DNA of 64,000 nucleotides from assembly GCF_004402485.1 (NCBI RefSeq), contig NZ_SOFG01000011.1, positions 1 to 64,000 on the forward strand. The letters run 5' to 3'. Made by a program: the position numbers and the translations under genes. Shown piece after piece: positions 54,739 to 63,047 of the stretch. This DNA comes from Cryobacterium algoricola. GTDB lineage: Bacteria > Actinomycetota > Actinomycetes > Actinomycetales > Microbacteriaceae. The notes under the pieces are model-generated. The model saw only the letters and a list, made by a program, of their open reading frames with translations, had not been told where the DNA came from and did no database searches. Position 1 is the first letter of the stretch. Every line of letters starts with the position of its first letter.

Positions 54739-55632
54739 CTACGCATAGCAGTTGATGATCACGGGATGGGCGGAGCCACCAATGGTGAGCATTCGGAATC
54801 CCACGCACTGTCCCGTGTTCTTGGCCTGTACTGCGGCGACCCAGAAAGCAGCGCTATACACACCGCATGCGAAGCCGACAATGGGGTTGAGGAGGGCGGC
54901 GCCACCGCACAGCACGGCGCCCGCCCCGACGGCGGTCTCACTGGCCGTTTGCGTTTCGGTCTTAGTGAATTCAAGCGTGCACCAAACGAAGTCACACTGC
55001 ACTCTCGGATCAGCGACGACAGGAAAAGCCGTGGAACTGGTTGGCGCGACAGATTGGATGAGCGTGTTTCCATCGATCGTGTACGACGTTTCGACGGGAC
55101 TGCCTTGAGCGTCCTTCGCCCATGCCGAGCCGATCACGTTCACAGCAATTCCGTTTTGATCCGAAACCAGAATCCGGCCGTCAATTTCGGAGAGTACTGC
55201 TGGCTTGTCGTTCGCAGTGATCTGGAATCGATAGTCCGTTGGGGCGTTCTTGTTGTGGAGGACGATGTAGCCAGCATTGGCTTGTGCTCCTCCTGACTGA
55301 CTCGTAAGGGCATACGAAGAATCAGGCCCAGCGAGAATTGTTACCTTCGAGTCCGCGGATAGTGCACCTGACAAGGTCGAAACCGGGGCGATTTCAACCG
55401 TGCCCGTCTTCGATCGCACCTGGAGACGCTCGGCAGTCAGAACGGTTGTCGCGGGGTCCGCCACCGTGGCACGCGCAGCACCCGAGCCGAGGGTATTTGA
55501 CAGTAGTCCGAGACTATTCAGGGCGTCGGTCACGGCATCTGAGTTCGGGGCCGCTGACGCGGGTGCCGCCGAGATCCCCCCGACAATGACTGCGCCTATA
55601 ACAGCGCTGGCGAGAATGTTCTTGAATTTCAT
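54739..55632 (-). CDS. Secreted protein of unknown function with Cys-rich C-terminus
   Basis: 297 residues from MKFKNILASAVIGAVIVGG, a clear signal peptide ending at about ASA-AP. The mature part has beta-rich repeats (TGTVEIAPVSTLSGALSADS, FQITANDKPAVLSEIDGRIL), the segment AFPVVADPRVQCDFVWC and a C-terminal Gly/Ala hydrophobic stretch (AVGAGAVLCGGAALLNPIVG) with several Cys, ending VIINCYA. I start at the ATG at 55632 (GAACCAGAG upstream). Proteins with the VADP...C pattern occur as lone secreted proteins in actinobacteria; function unknown. It lies in the 2-kb unit beside the tRNA. Confidence 0.75.
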   Translation of the reverse strand: MKFKNILASAVIGAVIVGGISAAPASAAPNSDAVTDALNSLGLLSNTLGSGAARATVADPATTVLTAERLQVRSKTGTVEIAPVSTLSGALSADSKVTILAGPDSSYALTSQSGGAQANAGYIVLHNKNAPTDYRFQITANDKPAVLSEIDGRILVSDQNGIAVNVIGSAWAKDAQGSPVETSYTIDGNTLIQSVAPTSSTAFPVVADPRVQCDFVWCTLEFTKTETQTASETAVGAGAVLCGGAALLNPIVGFACGVYSAAFWVAAVQAKNTGQCVGFRMLTIGGSAHPVIINCYA

Positions 55633-55739
55633 CTCTGGTTCCCCCATCTACAGGTGTCCACGCCTACCTGACGCGAGCACGCGTCACCCCAAAACGTGAA
55701 TCACTTCTGTTCAATGGAACAGCTCAACCGCCGCGCCAG

Positions 55740-55763
55740 CAAGTCGGCAGATATGCCGACTTG
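55740..55763. terminator. Perfect hairpin CAAGTCGGCA/TGCCGACTTG
   Basis: A 10-bp perfect stem with a GATA loop. It lies upstream of the secreted-protein gene rather than after a known gene, so a terminator for an incoming transcript or an operator are both possible. Confidence 0.5.
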
Positions 55764-56251
55764 AATGTCTAAGCGCCACCCGATATGGTCACGATCAGGA
55801 ATTTCTGAATGTCTGCCCCGACTACTGAAGGAGCCAACGGTGGACTACCAACGGTGGCACAATGCACATCAACCAGCGTCCCAACCCTTGGGAGCGCGTG
55901 CATCAGGCTTCCAAACCCGAGCTGAGGCATTAGATGACGGCGCTAGCGGATTTCATCGAGGCTGACATCGATCACCGCGCCGAAGACGCCCGAGCCCTTC
56001 CACGATCGGTCAGCGCTACAGGCCCGCGGCGAATCCACTCGTTGGCCAAGCGAACGTGTCAAAAGGCACCCTGAGAGGGTATCCGCGATTTCACACCGAC
56101 ATAAGTCGAAACCATCGCCGTCGCCGCGCATATCGCTGGAAGGCCGGCAGTTCAGCGCAGTGAACGCAGGTAGCGTTTGCGCACGATCTGTTGTGCGATA
56201 AGCATCCACGGGCAGAGGACTCGCCAGGGCTACGTGGCGCGGGGCTTTTTG

Positions 56252-56271
56252 GTGTACACAGCGGTGTACAC
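56252..56271. repeat. Paired GTGTACAC palindromes (second site)
   Basis: GTGTACAC-agcg-GTGTACAC, matching 54404-54423 except in the spacer. It lies 80 bases from the 45-bp repeat that overlaps the tRNA. Confidence 0.8.
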
Positions 56272-56350
56272 ATGGGCAGCAGTAGAAATGGCGGATATCG
56301 GCTACAGAACTGACCGAAAATGCCAATTAAGCGTGATCTGGTGAGGAAAG

Positions 56351-56395
56351 GTGTGCCCCTGGAGGGATTCGAACCCCCAACCGTTTCCTTAGGAC
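56351..56395 (-). repeat. Attachment-site repeat overlapping tRNA-Arg
   Basis: Exact 45-bp match to 54286-54330. It covers the 3' half of the tRNA gene plus 3 bases beyond, the usual target of tyrosine integrases. Confidence 0.92.
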
Positions 56396-56425
56396 GGAAC
56401 TGCTCTTCCGTTGAGCTACAGAGGC
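56354..56425 (-). tRNA. tRNA-Arg(CCU)
   Basis: The minus strand folds into a standard cloverleaf: acceptor GCCTCTG/CAGGGGC, D-stem GCTC/GAGC, anticodon stem-loop with CCT (GTCCTAA loop), T-arm with TTCGAAT. CCA is not encoded. The 3' part is the integration target used by the element to the left. Confidence 0.93.
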
Positions 56426-56463
56426 TGGCTGTCAAAGTTTAGCTGGTGCGAGCCCGTTCGGGA

Positions 56464-57453
56464 TTACGCGGGCGGGTACAGGAACAGCGCGACGTCACTC
56501 GGCGAGACCGTGCGCTTGTGATACGTGTGACTGCCCATCCAGTTGTACTCCTCGAGTACGACGGATCCGTCACCGCCGATCGACTGCACATAGGCGACGT
56601 GGTTGTAGTTGAACCAAGCGACCGCGCCGACGACGGGGGTTTTGCTCGTGGTCCAGCCATGGTTGGACCAGGCGCTCGCCCAGGCGCTCGCGTTGCCGCC
56701 GCCGGGGGTCAGACTGTTCCAGGTCCAGCGCCAGGAGGAACCGGTCGAACCGGCGTCGCGGTTGAGGCGCCAGGCTACGAAGTCGACACACTCGCGGTAG
56801 TAGTAGCTGAGCGGGGACAGGCCGCCGCCCTGCGACTCGGTGGGCATGTTGTACCAGGGGTAGTCGTCACCCTCTGCCCGTACGCCGTAGACGGCGAAGG
56901 CAGCCGCAGCGGCACGGGCAGTTGCGGCCTGCTGGGCCGCGAGGGCCTTCTTCGTGGCGAGTGCCTGAGCCGCCAGCTGCTCTTTCGTGGTGGCAGCGAA
57001 GCCGTCACGCGATACGGTCACCGCTGTCGCGGCTGCTGCGACGGTGAGGCCCTGAACGACCTTGTTCCCTGAGGAATGCGTGGCGCTGGTGAGATCGCCG
57101 GCTGCACGCGGTGTGAAGGCGTATGCGGGCAGTGCCGCAGTGAGGAAGATGGCCGGGATGGCGAGCACGGCGATCGCGATCTTGACTGGATGCCGCCGCT
57201 TGCGTGGGAAACGACCGACGGGCTTCGACGGCGAGGCCGGAAGACGTCCGCGCGAGCGCACCGTGGGAACGACGACGGGCTCGGGCTTCGGGGCCAGGAA
57301 CTGCTCCGTGGCCGGGCTCAAAGCCGGGAGCGCCTCGCGCTGAGCCCGGAGTTCGCGGCGAGTGAGAAAAACCTCGGGGCTCGCTGCGGAATCGGACACG
57401 CCAGACTCGGGCAAAAGTTTTCCTCTGGATCGTGGCGTATCGTTCGGGTTCAT
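56464..57453 (-). CDS. CHAP-domain cell-wall hydrolase
   Basis: 329 residues. A polar N-terminus, one membrane/signal segment around 90-112 (KIAIAVLAIPAIFLTAALPA), an Ala-rich helical stretch with AVTVSRDGFAATTKEQLAAQ, then a CHAP domain with catalytic Cys in YRECVDFVAWRL, His in YNHVAYVQSI and Asn in VLEEYNWMG. CHAP enzymes are amidases/endopeptidases that cut peptidoglycan. The N-terminal repeat-like segment is shared with the NlpC/P60 protein at 58407, so the two are related in build. Core chromosome. Confidence 0.9.
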   Translation of the reverse strand: MNPNDTPRSRGKLLPESGVSDSAASPEVFLTRRELRAQREALPALSPATEQFLAPKPEPVVVPTVRSRGRLPASPSKPVGRFPRKRRHPVKIAIAVLAIPAIFLTAALPAYAFTPRAAGDLTSATHSSGNKVVQGLTVAAAATAVTVSRDGFAATTKEQLAAQALATKKALAAQQAATARAAAAAFAVYGVRAEGDDYPWYNMPTESQGGGLSPLSYYYRECVDFVAWRLNRDAGSTGSSWRWTWNSLTPGGGNASAWASAWSNHGWTTSKTPVVGAVAWFNYNHVAYVQSIGGDGSVVLEEYNWMGSHTYHKRTVSPSDVALFLYPPA

Positions 57454-57517
57454 CCCACCCTAGGGGAAACCGCCGAAGAAGTCACCCCCGGCGTTACACA
57501 TCCGTTACATTTCCTGA

Positions 57518-58015
57518 TCAGGCGGCAGGCGCAAGATATTCATCCCACTGCGGCAGGGGTCGCTCGACACCGCGCACGACCCAGCTGGACCCGATCGGGA
57601 TCTTCGGGTGGAAGAGCAGGTCCCAACCCATCTCCGCGGGAGTGCGGTCGCTCTTGATGTTGTTGCACCTCAGGCAGCAGGCCACGAGGTTGTCCCAGCT
57701 GTCGCGGCCACCGCGCGAACGCGGCTGCACATGGTCGATCGTGTTCGCGGTGCGGCCGCAGTACGCGCAGCGATGGTCATCCCGGCGGAGGACGCCGCGC
57801 CGGCTCACCGGCAGCGAACGCGACCGCGGGAGGTGCACGTACCGCGTGAGGATGATCACGCTGGGCCGGTCCCAGGAACCGGTCGTCGCCCAGACCGGGT
57901 GGGCCTGGTCGGCGGCCACGATGGTGGCCTTCTGATTCATGACGAGCACGATGGCCCGTTTGAACGAGACCACGGCGAGGGGCTCGTAGCCCGCGTTCAG
58001 AACAAGTGTGCGCAT
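57518..58015 (-). CDS. HNH endonuclease-family protein
   Basis: 165 residues from MRTLVLNAGYEPLAVVSFKR at 58015 with AAAGGGAAC upstream. The C-terminal part is an HNH nuclease: RCAYCGRTANTIDHVQPRS, WDNLVACCLRCNNIKSDRT, with C-x-x-C pairs for zinc and the catalytic DH. This highly conserved actinobacterial protein is usually encoded near cell-wall genes; its role is not established. Confidence 0.9.
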   Translation of the reverse strand: MRTLVLNAGYEPLAVVSFKRAIVLVMNQKATIVAADQAHPVWATTGSWDRPSVIILTRYVHLPRSRSLPVSRRGVLRRDDHRCAYCGRTANTIDHVQPRSRGGRDSWDNLVACCLRCNNIKSDRTPAEMGWDLLFHPKIPIGSSWVVRGVERPLPQWDEYLAPAA

Positions 58016-58406
58016 GCGTTCCCTTTCGAAAAGGGCTGGACGGCTTCCAGCCATTCGATCTACTCCCTCGCACCGAGAGTCAGGGGCAAACGGGCAAACA
58101 AAAAGGGCGCTGTCACAATGACAACGCCCTACGGGCTGCAACGCGAGAACACGCGCAACTCAGACATGTTTGACTGCCGTGCCGCAGCGCAAAGCGGCAG
58201 CGCACATCCATGGTGTGGATCGTGCATCGCTCGCGCATTGGCTCTCCCAAAAAACTCGCAGTACTACAGAGCATCAGGTTAACTCACAAGCGACACGCCG
58301 CGCAGCACCCGCAACACTTCGTGGGCAAGCTGTTACGCATTGTTCACATCGGCGCCGCCCGGCGAGGCAGCAGTCGTTCCTACCGAGCGGTCTCCGTCGC
58401 AGTGCT
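58016..58406. other. Intergenic region with terminator
   Basis: About 390 bases between the HNH gene and the end of the NlpC/P60 gene. Apart from the rho-independent terminator at 58104-58130, I see no gene; overlapping short ORFs lack support. Confidence 0.5.
58104..58130 (-). terminator. Rho-independent terminator of the NlpC/P60 gene
   Basis: On the minus strand AGGGCG-TTGTC ... GACAG-CGCCCT followed by TTTTTGTTTG. The hairpin and T-run are downstream of the NlpC/P60 gene in its direction of transcription. Confidence 0.85.
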
Positions 58407-59321
58407 TCAGATCCCGAGGCGAACGATGTAGTACGAGCTCGTCCAGATCGGCTGCACGCGCACGGCAGCCCCCTCGTAGGGTGCGTGCAGGATGTTGCCG
58501 TTGCCGGCGTAGATCCCGTCGTGACCGTCCATGATGACGAGGTCACCCGGCTGCGCGTCGGCGACGGAGATCCGGGTGCCCGCTGCGCCCTGGCCTGCGG
58601 AAGAATGCGGCAGGCTGATCCCGAACTGGGCGTAGACGTACATGACGAAACCGGAGCAGTCGAAGCCGGCGGGCGTTGACCCGCCGTAGACATAGGGAAC
58701 ACCCTGGTACTGCAGGCCGACGTTGTAGACGGATGCGAGGCTGAACGTCGGGTAGGACGGGTTGGCCAGGAAGTCGGAGACCGACGGTCCGGAGTATGCG
58801 GATGCGTAAGTCGTCATGGAGGCGGCCGCGGCGACGCGGCGTGCTTCGGCTGCTGCTGCGGCGGCCGCGGCAGCTGCAGCCGCCTTGGCCGCGGCGATCT
58901 CTTCCGGCGTCGTGGCGGTGAATCCGTCTCGGGCGACGCTGACGGTCGAGGCCTGGTCCGCGACGGTGAGTGACTGGGCACCCGCTCGGGTGAGGGCTGT
59001 GGATGCCGTCCTGCCGTGCGCGGTGTCCGTGCCGGGAGCACTCGGCGCGAACGCGTACGCCGGGATCGCCATGGTGGCGACGAGCCCGCCGGCGAGGGTC
59101 ATCATCACGATGTTGGCGATGGCTCCGTGCCGGCGTGAGGGGCGGGTGAAGATCCCGCGCGCGGGGGCCTCCTCACGCTGCGCCGGCTTCGGGGCCGGCA
59201 GTGCGGGAGTCGGGGCGGAACCTCGACGGGACAGTCTTCTACCTAATTCTTCGGCCAAAGTGTGTACCTCCGGCGCCTCGACAGCACTAGGTAGTTGCCC
59301 CGTCCAATGCGTTGGTCGCAT
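58407..59321 (-). CDS. NlpC/P60 peptidoglycan endopeptidase
   Basis: 304 residues. A membrane/signal segment around 70-92 (IANIVMMTLAGGLVATMAIP), a helical Ala-rich region containing VSVARDGFTATTPEEIAAAK, and a C-terminal NlpC/P60 domain with catalytic Cys in GFDCSGFVMYVY, His in MDGHDGIYAG and the third polar residue His in ILHAPYEG. The enzyme cuts D-Glu-gamma-mDAP-type bonds in peptidoglycan. The segment VSVARDGFTATTPEE is clearly homologous to that in the CHAP protein next door. Confidence 0.93.
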   Translation of the reverse strand: MRPTHWTGQLPSAVEAPEVHTLAEELGRRLSRRGSAPTPALPAPKPAQREEAPARGIFTRPSRRHGAIANIVMMTLAGGLVATMAIPAYAFAPSAPGTDTAHGRTASTALTRAGAQSLTVADQASTVSVARDGFTATTPEEIAAAKAAAAAAAAAAAAEARRVAAAASMTTYASAYSGPSVSDFLANPSYPTFSLASVYNVGLQYQGVPYVYGGSTPAGFDCSGFVMYVYAQFGISLPHSSAGQGAAGTRISVADAQPGDLVIMDGHDGIYAGNGNILHAPYEGAAVRVQPIWTSSYYIVRLGI

Positions 59322-59362
59322 GTGTTACCGAACCAGGAGACGGGAAGAGAGACGTCCTGTTT

Positions 59363-59397
59363 CGAGCCCGGCGGCCGGTTCTGGCCTGTGGGACTCG
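59363..59397 (-). promoter_or_regulatory. Structured leader upstream of NlpC/P60
   Basis: CGAGTCC/GGGCTCG encloses an inner GGCC/GGCC stem, 42-76 bases before the start codon; a second hairpin GTCACC-CCTT-GGTGAC is at 59426-59441. Such genes are often controlled by c-di-AMP riboswitches, but I do not see that riboswitch core. Confidence 0.35.
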
Positions 59398-59530
59398 TCC
59401 GACAGTACGTGAGGTTTCTCCGTTTGTCACCCCTTGGTGACGATTTAATAACGAACGCGTAACGAAACGGTCATATTCCGATCGACGAAAACCCGGCATC
59501 CGCTCGGATTCGGAGCCTCGAAATCGGCGG

Positions 59531-60238
59531 TCAGAGCTCGGCGACGGGAGTGGTGACGAAGATGTGGCTCGCGACTTCGTTGGGCAGTTCGAGACCCTCG
59601 TCGAACCCCGCAACCTCGACGAGGACGTAGGACCCCAGCGCGGAGAAGACCCCCGAATTGCCCGGCATCACGCCGGCGTTCTTGAGCTGTGCGAGCAGCT
59701 CCGGGTCGAACTGCACGGGTTCGCCGAGGCGGCGGATGACCGCGGTCACCGGCGCCGTCGACCCTGCGACGACCTCGACCAGGTTCGTCACTCCGGCCAT
59801 GAATGCGACGGCCGGCGAGTCGCCCAGTTCGTCGAGCCCGGGGATCGGGTTGCCATACGGCGACTCGGTCGGGTGCCCGAGCATCTCCAGGATCTTGCGT
59901 TCGACCTGCTCGCTCATGACGTGTTCCCACCGGCAGGCTTCGTCGTGGACGAACTCCCACTCGAGGCCGATCACGTCGCTCAGCAGGCGCTCGGCGAGGC
60001 GGTGCTTGCGCATCACGTGCACGGCCTTACGGCGGCCGTTGATCGTGAGTTCGAGGTGGCGGTCGCCGGAAACGACGACGAGCCCGTCCCTCTCCATACG
60101 CGCGACGGTCTGCGAAACGGTCGGGCCGGAATGACCCAGGCGTTCGGAGATCCGGGCCCGGAGGGGGACGATGCTTTCCTCCTCCAGATCGAGGATGGTG
60201 CGGAGATACATTTCGGTCGTGTCGATCAGATCAGTCAT
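59531..60238 (-). CDS. DtxR/IdeR-type metal-dependent regulator
   Basis: 235 residues. N-terminal winged helix (MYLRTILDLEEE ... SGPTVSQTVARMERDGLVVV), metal-binding/dimerisation domain with HRLAERLLSDVIGLEWEFVH and the ligand cluster EACRWEHVMSE (Cys, Glu, His), and a C-terminal SH3-like domain. These repressors bind Fe(II) or Mn(II). It is divergent from serC with a 70-bp spacer. Confidence 0.93.
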   Translation of the reverse strand: MTDLIDTTEMYLRTILDLEEESIVPLRARISERLGHSGPTVSQTVARMERDGLVVVSGDRHLELTINGRRKAVHVMRKHRLAERLLSDVIGLEWEFVHDEACRWEHVMSEQVERKILEMLGHPTESPYGNPIPGLDELGDSPAVAFMAGVTNLVEVVAGSTAPVTAVIRRLGEPVQFDPELLAQLKNAGVMPGNSGVFSALGSYVLVEVAGFDEGLELPNEVASHIFVTTPVAEL

Positions 60239-60299
60239 CGCCGGCCTCCCAGTGCCTCCGTGTGCGTCACAACCTTATCGCCGTGTTAGGGGTCGTTAG

Positions 60300-61427
<1,128 letters not shown>

Positions 61428-61436
61428 CGGTTTCGC

Positions 61437-61670
61437 GTGCGCCTCTGGTTGAAAGACAGCGAGCGCCGGCCCGATCCTGAGCCGGCGAAAGCGGATGCGC
61501 GCACGCCGATCCTGATCGGAGCCCTCGCCTGGCTCGTGGCCGCGGGTCTCGCCCTGGTTTTCCAGGGCGAGCTCGCGGCCCGCGGGCTGGGCTGGTGGAT
61601 GTGGTGCGCGGTCGCCGGGGTCGGCCTCGGCATCGCGGGGCTGGCCTGGCTGCGCCTGAGGCGCCGGTAG
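61437..61670 (+). CDS. DUF2530 membrane protein
   Basis: 77 residues from a GTG. Polar N-terminus, then two helices (PILIGALAWLVAAGLALVFQ; LGWWMWCAVAGVGLGIAGLA) and RLRRR end. Matches DUF2530, which is typical next to serC in actinobacteria. Function unknown. Confidence 0.88.
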   Translation: MRLWLKDSERRPDPEPAKADARTPILIGALAWLVAAGLALVFQGELAARGLGWWMWCAVAGVGLGIAGLAWLRLRRR

Positions 61671-61695
61671 TTCTTTGTTCGTTCGGCGCTAGGCG

Positions 61696-62301
61696 CTATT
61701 CGTCTTCGTCTTCGTCTTCGTCGACATCGTCCGGGTCGATGTCGTCGTCTTCTTCTTCGTCTTCTTCGTCTTCATCGTCGTCAGTGTCGTCGTCATCACT
61801 GTCGTCGTCATCGTCGTCGTCATCATCGGCGTCGTCGTCGTCGCCGAGGGCGTCGGCGGCCGCAGTCGCGGCGACCAGGTCCTGAGCCGTGCGGTAGTCG
61901 GCGAGGCGATCGGACCACGGCACCCACTCGGGCGCGACGAGGGCCTCGTCTCCCGGAGTGAGCTCGGTCTCGAGCACCTGCGGCACGGATTCCCCATCGA
62001 TGCGCGAGAGCGTCACAGTCCAGCGCCAGCCCGGATACCCGGTCATGGTGCAGTCGAAGAGCAACGACACGACCCGGTCACCCTCGACGATGTGTCCGAG
62101 GGGTTCACCGATGGTGTCTTCCGGAGTGAAGGTGAGCAAGGCCGCCCTGGCCACCTCGACGGCCGCGACGAGTGTCTCGTCGGTCGGAACGACATCCGCT
62201 GCCGAGGAATCGGCGGCATCGGTCACGGCGTCGTTCACGGCGGCGTTCACGGCGTCGACGGTCAGGACGTCGAGTGTGGTGTCTTCGGTCTGCTCAGGCA
62301 T
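61696..62301 (-). CDS. DUF3027 protein with acidic tail
   Basis: 201 residues from MPEQTEDTTLDVLTVDAV at 62301. The core EDTIGEPLGHIVEGDRVVSL, GYPGWRWTVTLSRIDGE and APEWVPWSDRLADY is the DUF3027 domain. The last 55 residues are nearly all Asp/Glu, encoded by GTC/TTC-type triplets on the plus strand (61690-61850). It overlaps the cold-shock gene by 8 bases. Function unknown. Confidence 0.9.
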   Translation of the reverse strand: MPEQTEDTTLDVLTVDAVNAAVNDAVTDAADSSAADVVPTDETLVAAVEVARAALLTFTPEDTIGEPLGHIVEGDRVVSLLFDCTMTGYPGWRWTVTLSRIDGESVPQVLETELTPGDEALVAPEWVPWSDRLADYRTAQDLVAATAAADALGDDDDADDDDDDDDDSDDDDTDDDEDEEDEEEDDDIDPDDVDEDEDEDE

Positions 62302-62674
62302 CGAGTTCCTCTGCGACCTTGCGAAGCATGGCGGCGATCTTGTGGCTGTGGGCGCTGTCGGGGTAACGGCCGCGCCGCAGGCTCGCACCGATGCCGTCGA
62401 GCACCTTGACGAGGTCCTCGATGATGATCGCCATGTCGTCTGCGGGCTTGCGGCTGAGCTTGACGAGGCTCGGCGGCGCTTCGATGATGCGCACGGAGAG
62501 CGCCTGGGCGCCACGCTTGCCATCGGCGATGCCGAACTCGAGCTTCGTTCCTGGCTTGACCGTCACTCCGGTGGGCAGCGCAGAAGCGTGGAGAAAGACC
62601 TCCTGGCCGTCATCGGAACTGATGAAGCCAAAACCCTTCTCCTCGTCGTAGAACTTGACCTTGCCGGTGGGCAT
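62294..62674 (-). CDS. Cold-shock-domain protein with C-terminal extension
   Basis: 126 residues. CSD with RNP1 KGFGFISSDD and RNP2 VFLHASAL in the first 65 residues binds single-stranded RNA/DNA. A C-terminal extension of about 60 residues (KPADDMAIIIEDLVKVLDG, HKIAAMLRKVAEELDA) replaces the usual end. The pair with DUF3027 is conserved in Microbacteriaceae. Start at 62674 by domain boundary. Confidence 0.92.
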   Translation of the reverse strand: MPTGKVKFYDEEKGFGFISSDDGQEVFLHASALPTGVTVKPGTKLEFGIADGKRGAQALSVRIIEAPPSLVKLSRKPADDMAIIIEDLVKVLDGIGASLRRGRYPDSAHSHKIAAMLRKVAEELDA

Positions 62675-62767
62675 CTGGACCTCGCTGAATTCCGGGCGCG
62701 CGACATGCGCGCCAACCGCACCCAGCTTATTCGGTTGCACCCGTCGCCGCCCCGTATCCTTGACACT

Positions 62768-63043
62768 GTGACCAATCAAACTCCACATGCCGCCGGCCGG
62801 CCGGAACGCATCCTTGCCTATATGGTCGCCGCCACCGTCGGCTTGTCGATCCTCGCGTTCTTCGCCGTCATCATCGGCACCTGGCTCGGCGCCGGCGCGA
62901 ACAACGGCTTCGGCCAGGGTGTCTGGCCCGCGATCCTCGCGCTCCCGCTCGTCGGGCTGCCGATTGGATTCATCCTGATCATCGTTCTCCTGGTGACGAC
63001 CACTGTCCGCCGCGCTCGCGAGGCACGACAGAACGGGAAGTAA
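62768..63043 (+). CDS. Small membrane protein
   Basis: 91 residues from a GTG at 62768. Two membrane helices (MVAATVGLSILAFFAVIIGT; PLVGLPIGFILIIVLLVTT) and a basic end. Proteins of this type are annotated as multidrug ABC transporter ATPase by transfer, but there is no ATPase motif. Promoter is in the divergent 90-bp gap with the cold-shock gene. Confidence 0.8.
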   Translation: MTNQTPHAAGRPERILAYMVAATVGLSILAFFAVIIGTWLGAGANNGFGQGVWPAILALPLVGLPIGFILIIVLLVTTTVRRAREARQNGK

Positions 63044-63047
63044 CGCC

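Larger units (their letters stand above)
55633..56353. other. Non-coding DNA between the secreted-protein gene and the tRNA
   Basis: About 720 bases without a supported ORF. It contains a small inverted repeat CTGTTC/GAACAG (55707-55722), the 24-nt hairpin at 55740-55763, the GTGTACAC pair at 56252 and the 45-bp repeat at 56351. Confidence 0.5.

Noticed and set aside
61690..61860. Triplet-repeat-like tract of GTC/TTC
   Set aside because: It encodes the Asp/Glu tail of the DUF3027 protein, typical of that family; not a separate repeat element.
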